From: Aporhodopirellula rubra | GTDB lineage: Bacteria; Planctomycetota; Planctomycetia; Pirellulales; Pirellulaceae | Direction of reading: 5' to 3' | Length of the DNA stretch: 64,000 nucleotides | NCBI RefSeq assembly: GCF_014192335.1 | Contig: NZ_JACHXU010000010.1 | Span: 163,816 to 227,815, forward strand | In this document: positions 35,908-47,457 of the stretch, in pieces | How positions within the stretch are numbered: the stretch's first letter is position 1 | Layout: every line of letters begins with the position of its first letter | The notes under the pieces: generated by a model | Told to the model about the DNA's origin: nothing | The model's database searches: none | What the model saw: the letters and a program-made list of their open reading frames with translations, nothing else | Position numbers and translations under genes: made by a program

Positions 35908-37146
35908 TTACTGAGTGACACGGCTCAATCGCCATTGACGGGTCGCGAGTCGAATGCGTTTGGCGAGGTTCGCGTCACGCTCTTTGGCGAGTTCGCTGAA
36001 CTGAATTACTTCGCCGGGCAAGGCACGTCCGCTCGGCGACGATCGGCGTTCGCCAACAATGTGGACTTGGTTGAGTGCTTTCCAGCTATACGTGAACTGC
36101 AGGTTCTTGTCGTTGACGGCCGCACGCACCGATTCGGCTTCGGCGTGAGCGGGCGAGGCATCGATGGCGACACCTTTCGTCCATTGATCGGCGGAGGCGG
36201 TCGCGACGTGTTCGCCGTCGACGGAGAGTGCGTAAGTTCCCGGTGGCAGGTTTTCAACGGCGAGCGTGTCTCGTAGGAACTCCAGTTGCGGTGGCAGCGG
36301 ATTGTCGACGGGTGGTGGCAGGTGCGGCGGTGTCGTTTCCGTGACACGAAACTGGAGCCCTGTTTCGTCGGACACGATGTCGGCGAGCTCGACGCCGATG
36401 GCGGTGCCTGTTTTTGCGTTCGCATCCATTCGCATTTGCCACGGTGGCGTTTCGTCGTGTTCGGGAAACAGCTGATTAAAGAACGTGCGGCTGATCGCCC
36501 AGTATCCGTATTGGTTCAGGTGGATGCCGTTGGTGGTCAGGTTGGGGCCTTGTTGTTCGTCCATTAGGTACCGCGATGGTTCGAACAAATCAATGAACGC
36601 GATGTCCGCTGACTCAGCGACTTCACGCATCGCCCGCGTGTACGACTGCAAGTCGCGATTGCGTCCGTCGAGATCGGGTGTCAGGTGGCCGAGATCCTCG
36701 CAGGCGATCGGAGAAACGAGAACCAACCGCACTTCCGTTTTTTCGTTGTATTTCTTGCCGCGATGTGACTCGATCCACGCTTCGAGATCAGCCTTGAACT
36801 TCTCGATGCCACGTTCACCGGCGAATGATTCGCCCATCCCGAAGCACGCGACGATCACATCGGTTTGATGATCGCGTAGCGTGGTCTCCTCGGTCGGAAA
36901 GTTTGTCGGCCTGTCTCTCGCGGTCAACATGTCACCGCCCCAACCCAGGTTACGGATCGAGATCGGTGTGTCGGACGTCTTTTGCAACAAAAGCGTTTCC
37001 AAGTATCCGTGAATACGCAGTTGATCAGCGAACGTATTGCCCACGATGGCAACATGGTCACCGGGACGAATTGGCGGATCGGCGGACGCGGCCCCGTTTC
37101 CGATCAGGCAACCGAAAACCGCGAGAATCGGGATGATGAATTTCAT
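35908..37146 (-). CDS. SGNH/GDSL hydrolase-like exported protein with altered catalytic motifs
   Basis: The 412-residue protein has a signal peptide (MKFIIPILAVFGCLIGNGAASA) and an SGNH-like domain to about residue 240: GDHVAIVGNTFADQLRIHG (block I), ISIRNLGWGGDML (block II), VIVACFGMGES (block III), LTTNGIHLNQYGY (block V). In block I the GDS nucleophile position reads GNT, and in block V the usual aspartate three before His is Asn. The canonical Ser-Asp-His triad is therefore not evident; the protein may use other residues or be non-catalytic. The C-terminal 170 residues are a separate beta-rich region. It lies in the run of secreted enzymes 32.4-40.8 kb. Confidence 0.75.
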   Translation of the reverse strand: MKFIIPILAVFGCLIGNGAASADPPIRPGDHVAIVGNTFADQLRIHGYLETLLLQKTSDTPISIRNLGWGGDMLTARDRPTNFPTEETTLRDHQTDVIVACFGMGESFAGERGIEKFKADLEAWIESHRGKKYNEKTEVRLVLVSPIACEDLGHLTPDLDGRNRDLQSYTRAMREVAESADIAFIDLFEPSRYLMDEQQGPNLTTNGIHLNQYGYWAISRTFFNQLFPEHDETPPWQMRMDANAKTGTAIGVELADIVSDETGLQFRVTETTPPHLPPPVDNPLPPQLEFLRDTLAVENLPPGTYALSVDGEHVATASADQWTKGVAIDASPAHAEAESVRAAVNDKNLQFTYSWKALNQVHIVGERRSSPSGRALPGEVIQFSELAKERDANLAKRIRLATRQWRLSRVTQ

Positions 37147-37223
37147 GCGTTGAATCTTCCGGTCAATGACTGGGTGCGGTTTTGCATTGTGTGGAGTATG
37201 CGACGATGACGAACGAGGGCGGA

Positions 37224-38129
37224 TTACTTGTCCACTCGTTTGACTTGCCATGTCGAGATGGACGCATCGGCCGCGGGGAGTGGTTGGTCGGTGGACCAGC
37301 AGCACGCGTTGAGCAGCATTCGGACGACGGACTCTTCCGCGAAGTCACCGGGATGCCCAAATGAGGTGTAGAACGATTTGCCATCCCACTCGTTTTCCCA
37401 TGCCCATGCAACGATGTCGGTTTCGTCTTTCTTGACTTCGATGGTTCCGAACGCCTTTTTGAGCACGCGTGCGCGGCCTTGGCCTCGACCGCGAACCAAT
37501 GGGATGCAACCGTCTTCGAGGCGTGTGAGGTACAGCGTTCCGGGAGAAACCCATTTGGACTGAGTGACGTTGGTCATGATGGGATGCGTTTCGGCGCCCT
37601 CGATCACACTTACGTCCGTCGTACCGGACTGGTGAACAATGTAAGGCGTGCCGAAAACTCGCCGTCCGAAGTCATCGTTCCATGCAAATCGCGGATGCCC
37701 TTTCGGATACTTGAAACTGTGGTTTGCGGTCCGCAGTCCGATGACTGGTTTCCCTGAACGGAAATAGTCCTCGATCGGTTGCCACTCGTTGTCGGGCAGT
37801 TTGAGGAACCGCATGAAAAAGATCGCTAGTTCGGCATCGGCGAGAGATTCGATGCCGGGCAGAACGTTTTCGGTTTTCTTTTCCGGGTCGCCACTGCCTT
37901 GAACGATTGTGACACGAAAGCCGAATCGCTCGAGCTCTTTCGCGAACAACGGCATCGTCAATTCTGGCGAGTAGTGCAGTGTGCCGAGGACGATCACGGC
38001 ATGAGGCTTGTCGGCGTCAGAATGCTGGGCCGGGACGCTCTCGGATTCGTTCGCGTGGGAACACACGCTCGACATGAGAAACGCGACACCAAGAGCGAAG
38101 ACGGCAAACACGCGGAGGGGAACGCGCAT
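37224..38129 (-). CDS. Secreted ThuA-like (trehalose utilisation-type) domain protein
   Basis: The 301-residue protein has a signal peptide (MRVPLRVFAVFALGVAFLM...SHA) and a ThuA-like class I glutamine-amidotransferase fold: HAVIVLGTLHYSPELTMPLF, LADAELAIFFMRFLKLPD, YFRSGKPVIGLRTANHSF, and FYTSFGHPGDFAEESV near the end. ThuA-like proteins are linked to sugar and glycan catabolism in planctomycetes and Bacteroidetes; the chemistry is poorly defined. ATG 38129 is used because it starts the signal peptide; upstream reading adds 11 unrelated residues. It sits 45 bases from the esterase gene on the same strand. Confidence 0.82.
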   Translation of the reverse strand: MRVPLRVFAVFALGVAFLMSSVCSHANESESVPAQHSDADKPHAVIVLGTLHYSPELTMPLFAKELERFGFRVTIVQGSGDPEKKTENVLPGIESLADAELAIFFMRFLKLPDNEWQPIEDYFRSGKPVIGLRTANHSFKYPKGHPRFAWNDDFGRRVFGTPYIVHQSGTTDVSVIEGAETHPIMTNVTQSKWVSPGTLYLTRLEDGCIPLVRGRGQGRARVLKKAFGTIEVKKDETDIVAWAWENEWDGKSFYTSFGHPGDFAEESVVRMLLNACCWSTDQPLPAADASISTWQVKRVDK

Positions 38130-38174
38130 GGTTGGATTCCTTGTAGAGGGATGAAATACCATCTCGACAAACGA

Positions 38175-39089
38175 CTATTGAGCCTCGTCCTGACCGAGAT
38201 AGCCGAGAGAGGCTAAGAAATGGTCGGTGGCCTTCATCGCCCGCTCATAATGCGACAGGTCTTTGGTCTTAGGTCGGAAGCTCTTGCTGTTAAAGAATCC
38301 GTGTCCCTGTTTTGCGAAGGATACGAGTTCGCAGCGGTTTCCCGATTCATTCATCAGTCGAGTGAACCGGGTGGCGTTCTCGTAAGGTACCGTTGTGTCG
38401 TCGGTGCCGTGCAGAATCAACGTCGGAGGGATTCCTGCGCCGACGTGATGGCAGGGTGAGATGTCGGTTTGGCGTTCTTCGCCAACGCTCTTGAGCCCAT
38501 ACCCGTCGGCGGTCGTGTCGATGACCGGGTTATAGAGCACCATCGCGTTAGGAACGGAGCTGATCGTAAGGTCTTCGCCTTTTTCGTCGTAGCCTTCGAT
38601 GACGCCGGTGCACGCGGCAACGTGACCTCCCGCCGATCCACCCGAGGCAACGATTTTGTTCGGATCGATTCCCAATTCCTCGGCGTGTTGTCGAACCCAG
38701 CGGATTGCGGATTTGCCGTCCGCGACACATTCGAACGGCGTTGTTTTGTTTCGGCTGCGGACGCGGTAATTCGCCGAGAACGCCATCATGCCCAGGTCGG
38801 CGAAGTGACGTGCCTGTTCGTGGAACTGCGACGTCGAACCGCCGTTCCAACCGCCACCGAAGAAAAATACGATCGCGGGCACACGGTCGGTGGACTCGTG
38901 TTCGGACGGACGGAACACGTCCAATTTCAACTCCACCTCGCCGACGGTTTTGTACGTGACCTGTTCGTCAGGTTCAATCGCGAGGCATGGGGTGAGGGGA
39001 ATGAGACTTCCCATCGCCAGCATCGCACCGATCGTGATCGTGCGAACCGGTGGAGACAGGGCAGGTGATGTTGTGACGGTGAGATTCAT
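38175..39089 (-). CDS. Secreted alpha/beta hydrolase (esterase/carboxylesterase-like)
   Basis: The 304-residue protein has a signal peptide ending near PCLAIEPDEQ and a complete alpha/beta-hydrolase core: oxyanion region VFFFGGGWNGG, nucleophile elbow VASGGSAGGHVA (serine in GGSAGG), acid in LILHGTDDTTVPYEN and catalytic histidine in KQGHGFF. It resembles BD-FAE/acetyl-xylan-type and lipase-like esterases common in planctomycete polysaccharide clusters. It may deacylate glycans processed by the neighbouring sulfatase; this is inferred from context. Spacing to the sulfatase gene is 70 bases, same strand. Confidence 0.87.
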   Translation of the reverse strand: MNLTVTTSPALSPPVRTITIGAMLAMGSLIPLTPCLAIEPDEQVTYKTVGEVELKLDVFRPSEHESTDRVPAIVFFFGGGWNGGSTSQFHEQARHFADLGMMAFSANYRVRSRNKTTPFECVADGKSAIRWVRQHAEELGIDPNKIVASGGSAGGHVAACTGVIEGYDEKGEDLTISSVPNAMVLYNPVIDTTADGYGLKSVGEERQTDISPCHHVGAGIPPTLILHGTDDTTVPYENATRFTRLMNESGNRCELVSFAKQGHGFFNSKSFRPKTKDLSHYERAMKATDHFLASLGYLGQDEAQ

Positions 39090-39159
39090 GGCAGGAGCGA
39101 TGCAAAGATTGGTTAACGAGTGGTGTCAGAATGCGAAGCCGGCAGCGTCTCCGTATTCG

Positions 39160-40806
39160 TTACTGAGCGTTCACCAGTTCCTCAAATTGTTCGGGAGTCA
39201 TCCATGCAAGATCATCCCAATATCCTGAATCGTTTTTCTGTGTCGGTCCCGGTGTTGTTCGCCCGGATGTGATGATTTGGTTGATGCGTTTGGTCAGACG
39301 CTCGACTTCTTCGGGATGTGTCGAGACAACGTCTTTGGATTCCGACGGATCGGATCCGAGGTGATACAGTTCCGTGGTGTGTTTGGTGCTCGCGAGGATC
39401 AACTTCCAATCGCCCTCGGTGATCGAATAGCGGTAGTTGGAGCCGCCGTTGCCGTGGTTGATCAGCGGCAGGCGCGAGTAGTCATGGTTTGGATCGGTTA
39501 ACACGGACGCGAAACTCTGGCTGTCTTCGCCAGCGTCTGCGGGCAAGTTGCCGCCCGTGATTTCGGCCAACGTCGCGATCACGTCGACTTGCCCGACGAG
39601 GTTGTCCCACGTCCTTCCGGGCTGTTTGATTCCCGCGGGCCAGCGCACCATGAACGGCACACGATGCCCGCCTTCGTAAACCGAGCGTTTGCCCTCTCGA
39701 AAACCGCCTCGGCTGTCGTGGCCGAATTGCTCGATACGTCCCGTCCACGATTTCTCGGGTCCGTTGTCGCTGGTAAAAACAATCAATGTGTTTTCATCGA
39801 GTTCGTTGTCTGCGAGGAATTGAAGAATTTGACCGACGTGATGGTCGGTTTCGATCACGAATTCGCCGTACGCGCCCGCGTCGCCTTTGCCATGGAATTC
39901 AGGCAGCGGGCAAACCGGATAGTGAGGCGAAGTGAACGGCAAGTAAAGAAAGAATGGCTGGCCCGCTTTCGCCGATTCGACTTTCGTGCTCATCCACTCG
40001 ATGGCTTTATCGGTGAAACGCGTCAAGCATTCGTTGTCGATAAAATCGGGAGCGACTTCGAGACCACGCACGCGTGACTTCTTCCCGTCGGTCGGTTCCG
40101 GCATGGGGTTGTAGGGCGGCATGATGCGATAATCGACGTGGCGAGGATTCTTCTTCTTGCTCGTCAACATCGTGGGTGGCACTTTTGCGTAACGCCCTTC
40201 GAACCACGCCAATACGCCGTAGTTCAATGACGCGGGGACGCCGAAGTAGTAGTCGAACCCTTTGTCGAGCGGCATGTTCACGGTCGGTTGCGACCAATCG
40301 CGATTCCCTGCGACGCCCGGGAAATCCATTCCCAAGTGCCATTTACCGACCATGGCGGTATCGTAGCCTTGTTCCTTCAGCATCGACGGGATCGTGACAC
40401 GTCCGTCCGCGATTAGGCATTCCGCCTCCGCGCCCAATACATTGCGTTTCATTTTCGTACGCCATGGGTAGCGTCCCGTGAGGAGTCCGTATCGCGAGGG
40501 CGTGCAAACGGAGTCGGCACTGTGTGCGTTGGTAAACGCGATGCCTTCGTTCGCCAATCGATCCAAGTTCGGTGTTTCGAATTTGGCATCGGGGTTCAAC
40601 GCACTGACGTCGCCATAGCCCTGGTCATCGGTGTAGATGACAATCACATTGGGTTTGACCGTGTTCTGCGATGCGGCGTCGGCGGCTTGGAGACTGGTGT
40701 TCGATCGCAGCGGAGTCGTGCACGTGAATACGACGAGGACAAGGAAAAGCTTGACAGGGTGCAGTAAACTCACGTGACTCATCGACAGGCGGGAGGGCAT
40801 GGGCAT
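39160..40806 (-). CDS. Secreted type I sulfatase (formylglycine-dependent)
   Basis: The 548-residue protein has an N-terminal signal, then the arylsulfatase-A-like catalytic domain. NVIVIYTDDQGYGD binds the metal (Asp60/Asp61), and the formylglycine motif CTPSRYGLLTGR starts at Cys101, converted by a sulfatase-maturating enzyme. MVGKWHLG and a later FTSDNGPEKSW (metal-binding DN) are present, as is the HGNGGSNYRYSITEGDWKLI C-terminal strand. Substrate unknown. It heads a five-gene minus-strand run of exported proteins, fitting sulfated polysaccharide degradation as in marine Rhodopirellula. In-frame ATGs at 40800 and 40782 are alternative starts. Confidence 0.93.
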   Translation of the reverse strand: MPMPSRLSMSHVSLLHPVKLFLVLVVFTCTTPLRSNTSLQAADAASQNTVKPNVIVIYTDDQGYGDVSALNPDAKFETPNLDRLANEGIAFTNAHSADSVCTPSRYGLLTGRYPWRTKMKRNVLGAEAECLIADGRVTIPSMLKEQGYDTAMVGKWHLGMDFPGVAGNRDWSQPTVNMPLDKGFDYYFGVPASLNYGVLAWFEGRYAKVPPTMLTSKKKNPRHVDYRIMPPYNPMPEPTDGKKSRVRGLEVAPDFIDNECLTRFTDKAIEWMSTKVESAKAGQPFFLYLPFTSPHYPVCPLPEFHGKGDAGAYGEFVIETDHHVGQILQFLADNELDENTLIVFTSDNGPEKSWTGRIEQFGHDSRGGFREGKRSVYEGGHRVPFMVRWPAGIKQPGRTWDNLVGQVDVIATLAEITGGNLPADAGEDSQSFASVLTDPNHDYSRLPLINHGNGGSNYRYSITEGDWKLILASTKHTTELYHLGSDPSESKDVVSTHPEEVERLTKRINQIITSGRTTPGPTQKNDSGYWDDLAWMTPEQFEELVNAQ

Positions 40807-41346
40807 CTTACCGAGCGTGCGGAGGTTAGGCGTAGGCGGGGACGTTTACTGTGATCGGCCGATCTTGCCGACTCAACAACCAATTGCGACGCTGTGATGT
40901 GAATATGCGACATCAGACTCTCGCGCAGACGAGTCGGCGTGGCAGACGGCACATCAGAGCGTGTCCAAAGACGACGTTTACGTTGACGGAAATTGGAATC
41001 GCGAGGCGTCATTCCCCAAGGTCTTCGCGGCGTCGGCTACGTCGAATTAGAAACGCATCCAGATACGGTGCGTCGGCGAAACCGTTTTATCACAACCGGC
41101 GTGCCGCGATTTGCGACGAACCGAATTTTTGAGTGTTCGGTGCTCCGCACGCTCGATTAACGCTGCCCGCGGCATCGGGGAATGCGGATTTGGTCGTCTG
41201 ACATGCGGGGATGTGCGCGACTGCATTCTCACGTTGACGCTACGCGCATGGTGGATTGCTTCGAGGAGAATAGCGATCCAAACGTTTGCAGCCTCGGAAC
41301 CGACGTGTCTGCGTTAGATAAGGATAAGAGGCATCGTGTCGCTGGT
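40807..41346. other. Intergenic region without a recognisable gene
   Basis: The 540 bases between the sulfatase start and the end of the rhomboid gene hold only short overlapping reading frames with no domain, no repeat and no clear terminator. It probably contains the sulfatase promoter at its left side; I could not place it. Confidence 0.5.
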
Positions 41347-42720
41347 TCAATTGCTGTGGTGAATCTTGATTACGAGTTTCTTGAACAGCTCGGTTTGCTT
41401 GTCATCCAAATTCGACCGGGTGACCTTACCGAGTGCCTCATTCGCTTTGTCCGTTTGCCGAAGCCCCAATAACCATATCTGTGCGAGTTGCAGTTGGCGT
41501 TGATCGGGGGCGTTGGGATGCGCCTGCAGCCATTTCTGCAACGCAACGACACTCGCGGGCCATTGCTTGTTGCGCGATGCTTCTCGGAACAGTAGCGAGT
41601 ACTGTTCTGAGGGGATTGTTCTGAGCACGTCAGTCGAACTTTGTGCATGCAGTTGCTCAGCGGCAGCCATCACGTTGCGTCGTTGGATCGATGCGAGAAT
41701 CGGTTTGGCTAGACTCGCGTTTCGGATTTCGTCGACCTGTTTGGCATCGCGAGATGCGGTCGTCTGAGTATTCGTGTGCTCGAGGTGAGTAGGCGATGGA
41801 GATCGACTGGTGGTACTCGGCGGCGCGGATTTTGAATCAGTTGCTTTGCGTTTTCGTTTGGCATCTGCATTTTGCTTGGCACGTTCGAGCGGAGATAGCT
41901 TGGGAGCTCTCGATTTCGTGGAAGACGATGACAACGATTCCTTGGCGATCGATTTGCTAAATAGATGACTGAACAGATCTTCGTTGTCGCATTGCGGAAT
42001 GCCCATTCTCAAGAATGCAATGCCGACGACCGCGCCGCTGACGAGACCCAAGAGATGCAGTGCTGCGCTGCTGATCCCGAGACCACCGACGTGCCACTGA
42101 TAGAACTCGAGTAACACGTAAAAAGCCCCAACGAGTAGCACGGGGGCATCGAATGATCCGAAACGCCACCAAACGTGAAAGTCACTAACCGGAGCAAAGA
42201 GAATGCAAACCGCTAACAATCCGAAGATAACCGCCGAAGCACCGAGCGACCTTCGGACCTCGGTGTTGAGACTCGCCTGCAACATGGTTTGTAAGAACTC
42301 ACGCTCGTCTGCGGGCATCTCCGCAAAATCGGGATCGTCTGCGAGCGAGTCAATGAACTGCGACGCGTCGACGGTGCTGCTCGCACCCAACATGATCGTT
42401 TGTTCCAACGCGTTCTGACCGATTGCGATGACCAGATACAAGATGAGAAACTTCCACCATCCGAGTTTGCCTTCGACCAGCAATCCGAATGGCCATAGGA
42501 ACAACATGTTTCCTAGAAGGTGACCGAAATTGGCGTGCATGAAGCCACTGGTCACCCATTGCACCGGGTGATAACCGCTGCCGTACCAAAGACAGTAGTC
42601 GGATACCGTGTTGGGATCCGTCGACGCGGTGACACCGAACACGAGCACGTTAAAAACGATCAAAATCACCGTCATCACCGGAGGATGATACAGCGTACTC
42701 GTGCAGTTATAAATAAACAT
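41347..42720 (-). CDS. Rhomboid family intramembrane serine protease with long cytosolic tail
   Basis: The 457-residue protein has a six-helix rhomboid domain in the N-terminal half. SGFMHANFGHLLGNM supplies the oxyanion His/Asn, GASAVIFGLL carries the catalytic serine, and AALHLLGLVSGAVVG the catalytic histidine. An inserted loop after the third helix (about residues 88-130) is unusually long and acidic. The C-terminal 200 residues are a basic linker (KRKRKATDSK) followed by helical, TPR-like repeats (AEQLHAQSS, WPASVVALQKWLQAHPN). Rhomboids cleave single-pass membrane proteins; the substrate is unknown. ATG 42720 is used because it begins the first conserved strand before helix 1. Confidence 0.87.
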   Translation of the reverse strand: MFIYNCTSTLYHPPVMTVILIVFNVLVFGVTASTDPNTVSDYCLWYGSGYHPVQWVTSGFMHANFGHLLGNMLFLWPFGLLVEGKLGWWKFLILYLVIAIGQNALEQTIMLGASSTVDASQFIDSLADDPDFAEMPADEREFLQTMLQASLNTEVRRSLGASAVIFGLLAVCILFAPVSDFHVWWRFGSFDAPVLLVGAFYVLLEFYQWHVGGLGISSAALHLLGLVSGAVVGIAFLRMGIPQCDNEDLFSHLFSKSIAKESLSSSSTKSRAPKLSPLERAKQNADAKRKRKATDSKSAPPSTTSRSPSPTHLEHTNTQTTASRDAKQVDEIRNASLAKPILASIQRRNVMAAAEQLHAQSSTDVLRTIPSEQYSLLFREASRNKQWPASVVALQKWLQAHPNAPDQRQLQLAQIWLLGLRQTDKANEALGKVTRSNLDDKQTELFKKLVIKIHHSN

Positions 42721-43015
42721 CTGTGCCCCGGTTCGATGCCTCAACAAAACCCTCGTCCGGGTGGCGATCATAGTCACGTGATCACTGTCGGGCAACATCG
42801 ATCGGCGAACGAACGACGAGCAAAATTTCGCTTGAATAAACGCTCAAACCGCGACGTCGCGATTGTGTTTGCCGTCATGAAATAAGAAAGGCACAGGCAC
42901 CAAATTAATGATGCCTGTGCCTGTTTCGCGTGGTCACGTGGGCTGCAAGAGTAAGGCAGCAATTCGGGTGACGGCGTTCGTTCCGTTTTTTACTGTGTTC
43001 CGAGAGCGTTGAGTA
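42721..43015. other. Intergenic region between rhomboid gene and gcvP
   Basis: It contains a strong palindrome (42889-42922) listed separately; the rest has no recognisable gene. Confidence 0.5.
42889..42922 (-). terminator. Perfect 11-bp hairpin downstream of gcvP
   Basis: aggcacaggca (42889-42899) pairs exactly with tgcctgtgcct (42912-42922) around a 12-base AT-rich loop. Read on the minus strand, downstream of gcvP, the stem is followed by TTCTTATTTC, a T-rich run compatible with intrinsic termination. The sequence also looks like a mobile palindromic repeat. Confidence 0.65.
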
Positions 43016-45988
<2,973 letters not shown>

Positions 45989-46396
45989 ACTTTGCTCGGG
46001 GCAAAAATGGGTATTCCGGGAACGGTAGCTGCGGCGGAGCATTTGCCGATTTCGATGCTGAACACGCCGAAACCACAATCTAATTGTGTTTGGCGACCTC
46101 CGAAATCCCTCGTGTAGATTACCAACGTCGCATTGGACGCCATTACTGCGGTGCGTCCGGTGCTGCCAATCGGTACCGACCGGGTTGGTTTAGCCGCCGC
46201 AGGCGAATTGGCATGCGAATGCTTGTCTTTGCGATACTGTACGGCGGCGCGATTTCGGCCGAACAAATCGATTAACCGGTTTGGTATGGAAATCGCAACA
46301 GTGGCGGATCGGGAAGCTGTCCGATCTGGCCTCGCACTGGGCCGCTGCTTGCCTCACTCAAAAATCACACCCAAACGAATCAGGGAATTGAAAGTT
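45989..46396. other. Divergent intergenic region gcvP / aldo-keto reductase
   Basis: About 400 bases between two divergent genes. It presumably holds both promoters. Open reading exists upstream of the aldo/keto reductase ATG but has no conserved character. I looked for a glycine riboswitch and saw none. Confidence 0.5.
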
Positions 46397-47425
46397 ATGA
46401 AATTTCGTCCGCTCGGAAAATCGGATATCGACGCCTCCGTAGTTGCCTTCGGAGCGTGGGCCATTGGCGGTTGGACGTGGGGAGGGACGGACGAACAGCA
46501 ATCTACCAAAGCCATTCACGCATTCCTCGACGCGGGAGGAAACCTGATCGACACCGCGCCGATCTATGGCTTCGGTCGCAGCGAAGAGATCGTCGGCAAA
46601 GCGATTGCGGACCGCCGCGACAAAGTTGTTTTAGCGACGAAGTGTTCCATGCGATGGGACCTTAACGACGAGCAAAAACGACGGGCCCGAAAGAAGTTCT
46701 CGACCAGCGAAGAGATGTTCGATCAGCCCGGTAACCGATCCGACGATAGCTTCGACGTTTTCATCTACGCGGGTGCCGATGGTATCCGTGAAGAGGTCGA
46801 ACAAAGCCTCAAGCGTTTGAAGACCGACGTGATCGATTTGTATCAGACGCACTGGCAAAGTGATGACGTCGCGATCGAGGAAAAGATGTCGACGCTCGAG
46901 GAACTCAAACGGGAAGGAAAGATTCGGGCCATCGGAGTCTCGAACGCTTCGGTCGAGCAGATCGAGGAGTATCAAAAGTTTGGGCAAGTCGACACTGATC
47001 AAGAGAAGTATTCGATGTTGGATCGCGCGATGGAACCGTCCAACTTATCGAAGTGCGAGAGCGATCAAATCGGTTTCTTGGCATACAGTCCGCTCAGCCA
47101 AGGTTTGCTGACGGGAAAGATTGATCCGGATCGTGAGTATCCCGAAGGCGATCAACGCAAGTTCAAGGAACGCTTTCAGGCGGAAAACGTTCGCAAGGTG
47201 CAAGCGATGCTCAAGCCGATGGAGCCTATCGCTGATAAACACGGGATCAGTTTGGCACAGCTAACAATCGCATGGACGCTCGCACAACCGGGGTGCTCAC
47301 ATGTGCTCGCCGGTGCGCGGAATCCCAAGCAGGCGACTGACAACGCGGGGGCCGGTTCGGTCGAGCTGTCCGCTGATGAATTGACGACGATCACGAAGGC
47401 CGTTCACGGTTACGACGGCGTCTAA
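46397..47425 (+). CDS. Aldo/keto reductase
   Basis: The 342-residue protein has the aldo/keto reductase TIM-barrel signatures: MKFRPLGKSDIDASVVAFG, AGGNLIDTAPIYGFGRSEE with the catalytic Asp and Tyr, the catalytic lysine in VVLATKC, histidine in LYQTHWQ, and the cofactor block QPGCSHVLAGARNPKQA near the end. It resembles the YccK/Gfo-type sugar or aldehyde reductases that use NADPH; substrate unknown. The ATG at 46397 lies directly before the first strand. It converges on the DACNV gene 32 bases beyond its stop. Confidence 0.92.
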   Translation: MKFRPLGKSDIDASVVAFGAWAIGGWTWGGTDEQQSTKAIHAFLDAGGNLIDTAPIYGFGRSEEIVGKAIADRRDKVVLATKCSMRWDLNDEQKRRARKKFSTSEEMFDQPGNRSDDSFDVFIYAGADGIREEVEQSLKRLKTDVIDLYQTHWQSDDVAIEEKMSTLEELKREGKIRAIGVSNASVEQIEEYQKFGQVDTDQEKYSMLDRAMEPSNLSKCESDQIGFLAYSPLSQGLLTGKIDPDREYPEGDQRKFKERFQAENVRKVQAMLKPMEPIADKHGISLAQLTIAWTLAQPGCSHVLAGARNPKQATDNAGAGSVELSADELTTITKAVHGYDGV

Positions 47426-47457
47426 CATCCGGAGTGAATGGTCGAGTCGCTCGTCGT

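Noticed and set aside
45989-46396. Possible glycine riboswitch upstream of gcvP
   Set aside because: I looked for the conserved glycine-aptamer core on the minus strand and did not find it; the region also serves the divergent aldo/keto reductase gene.
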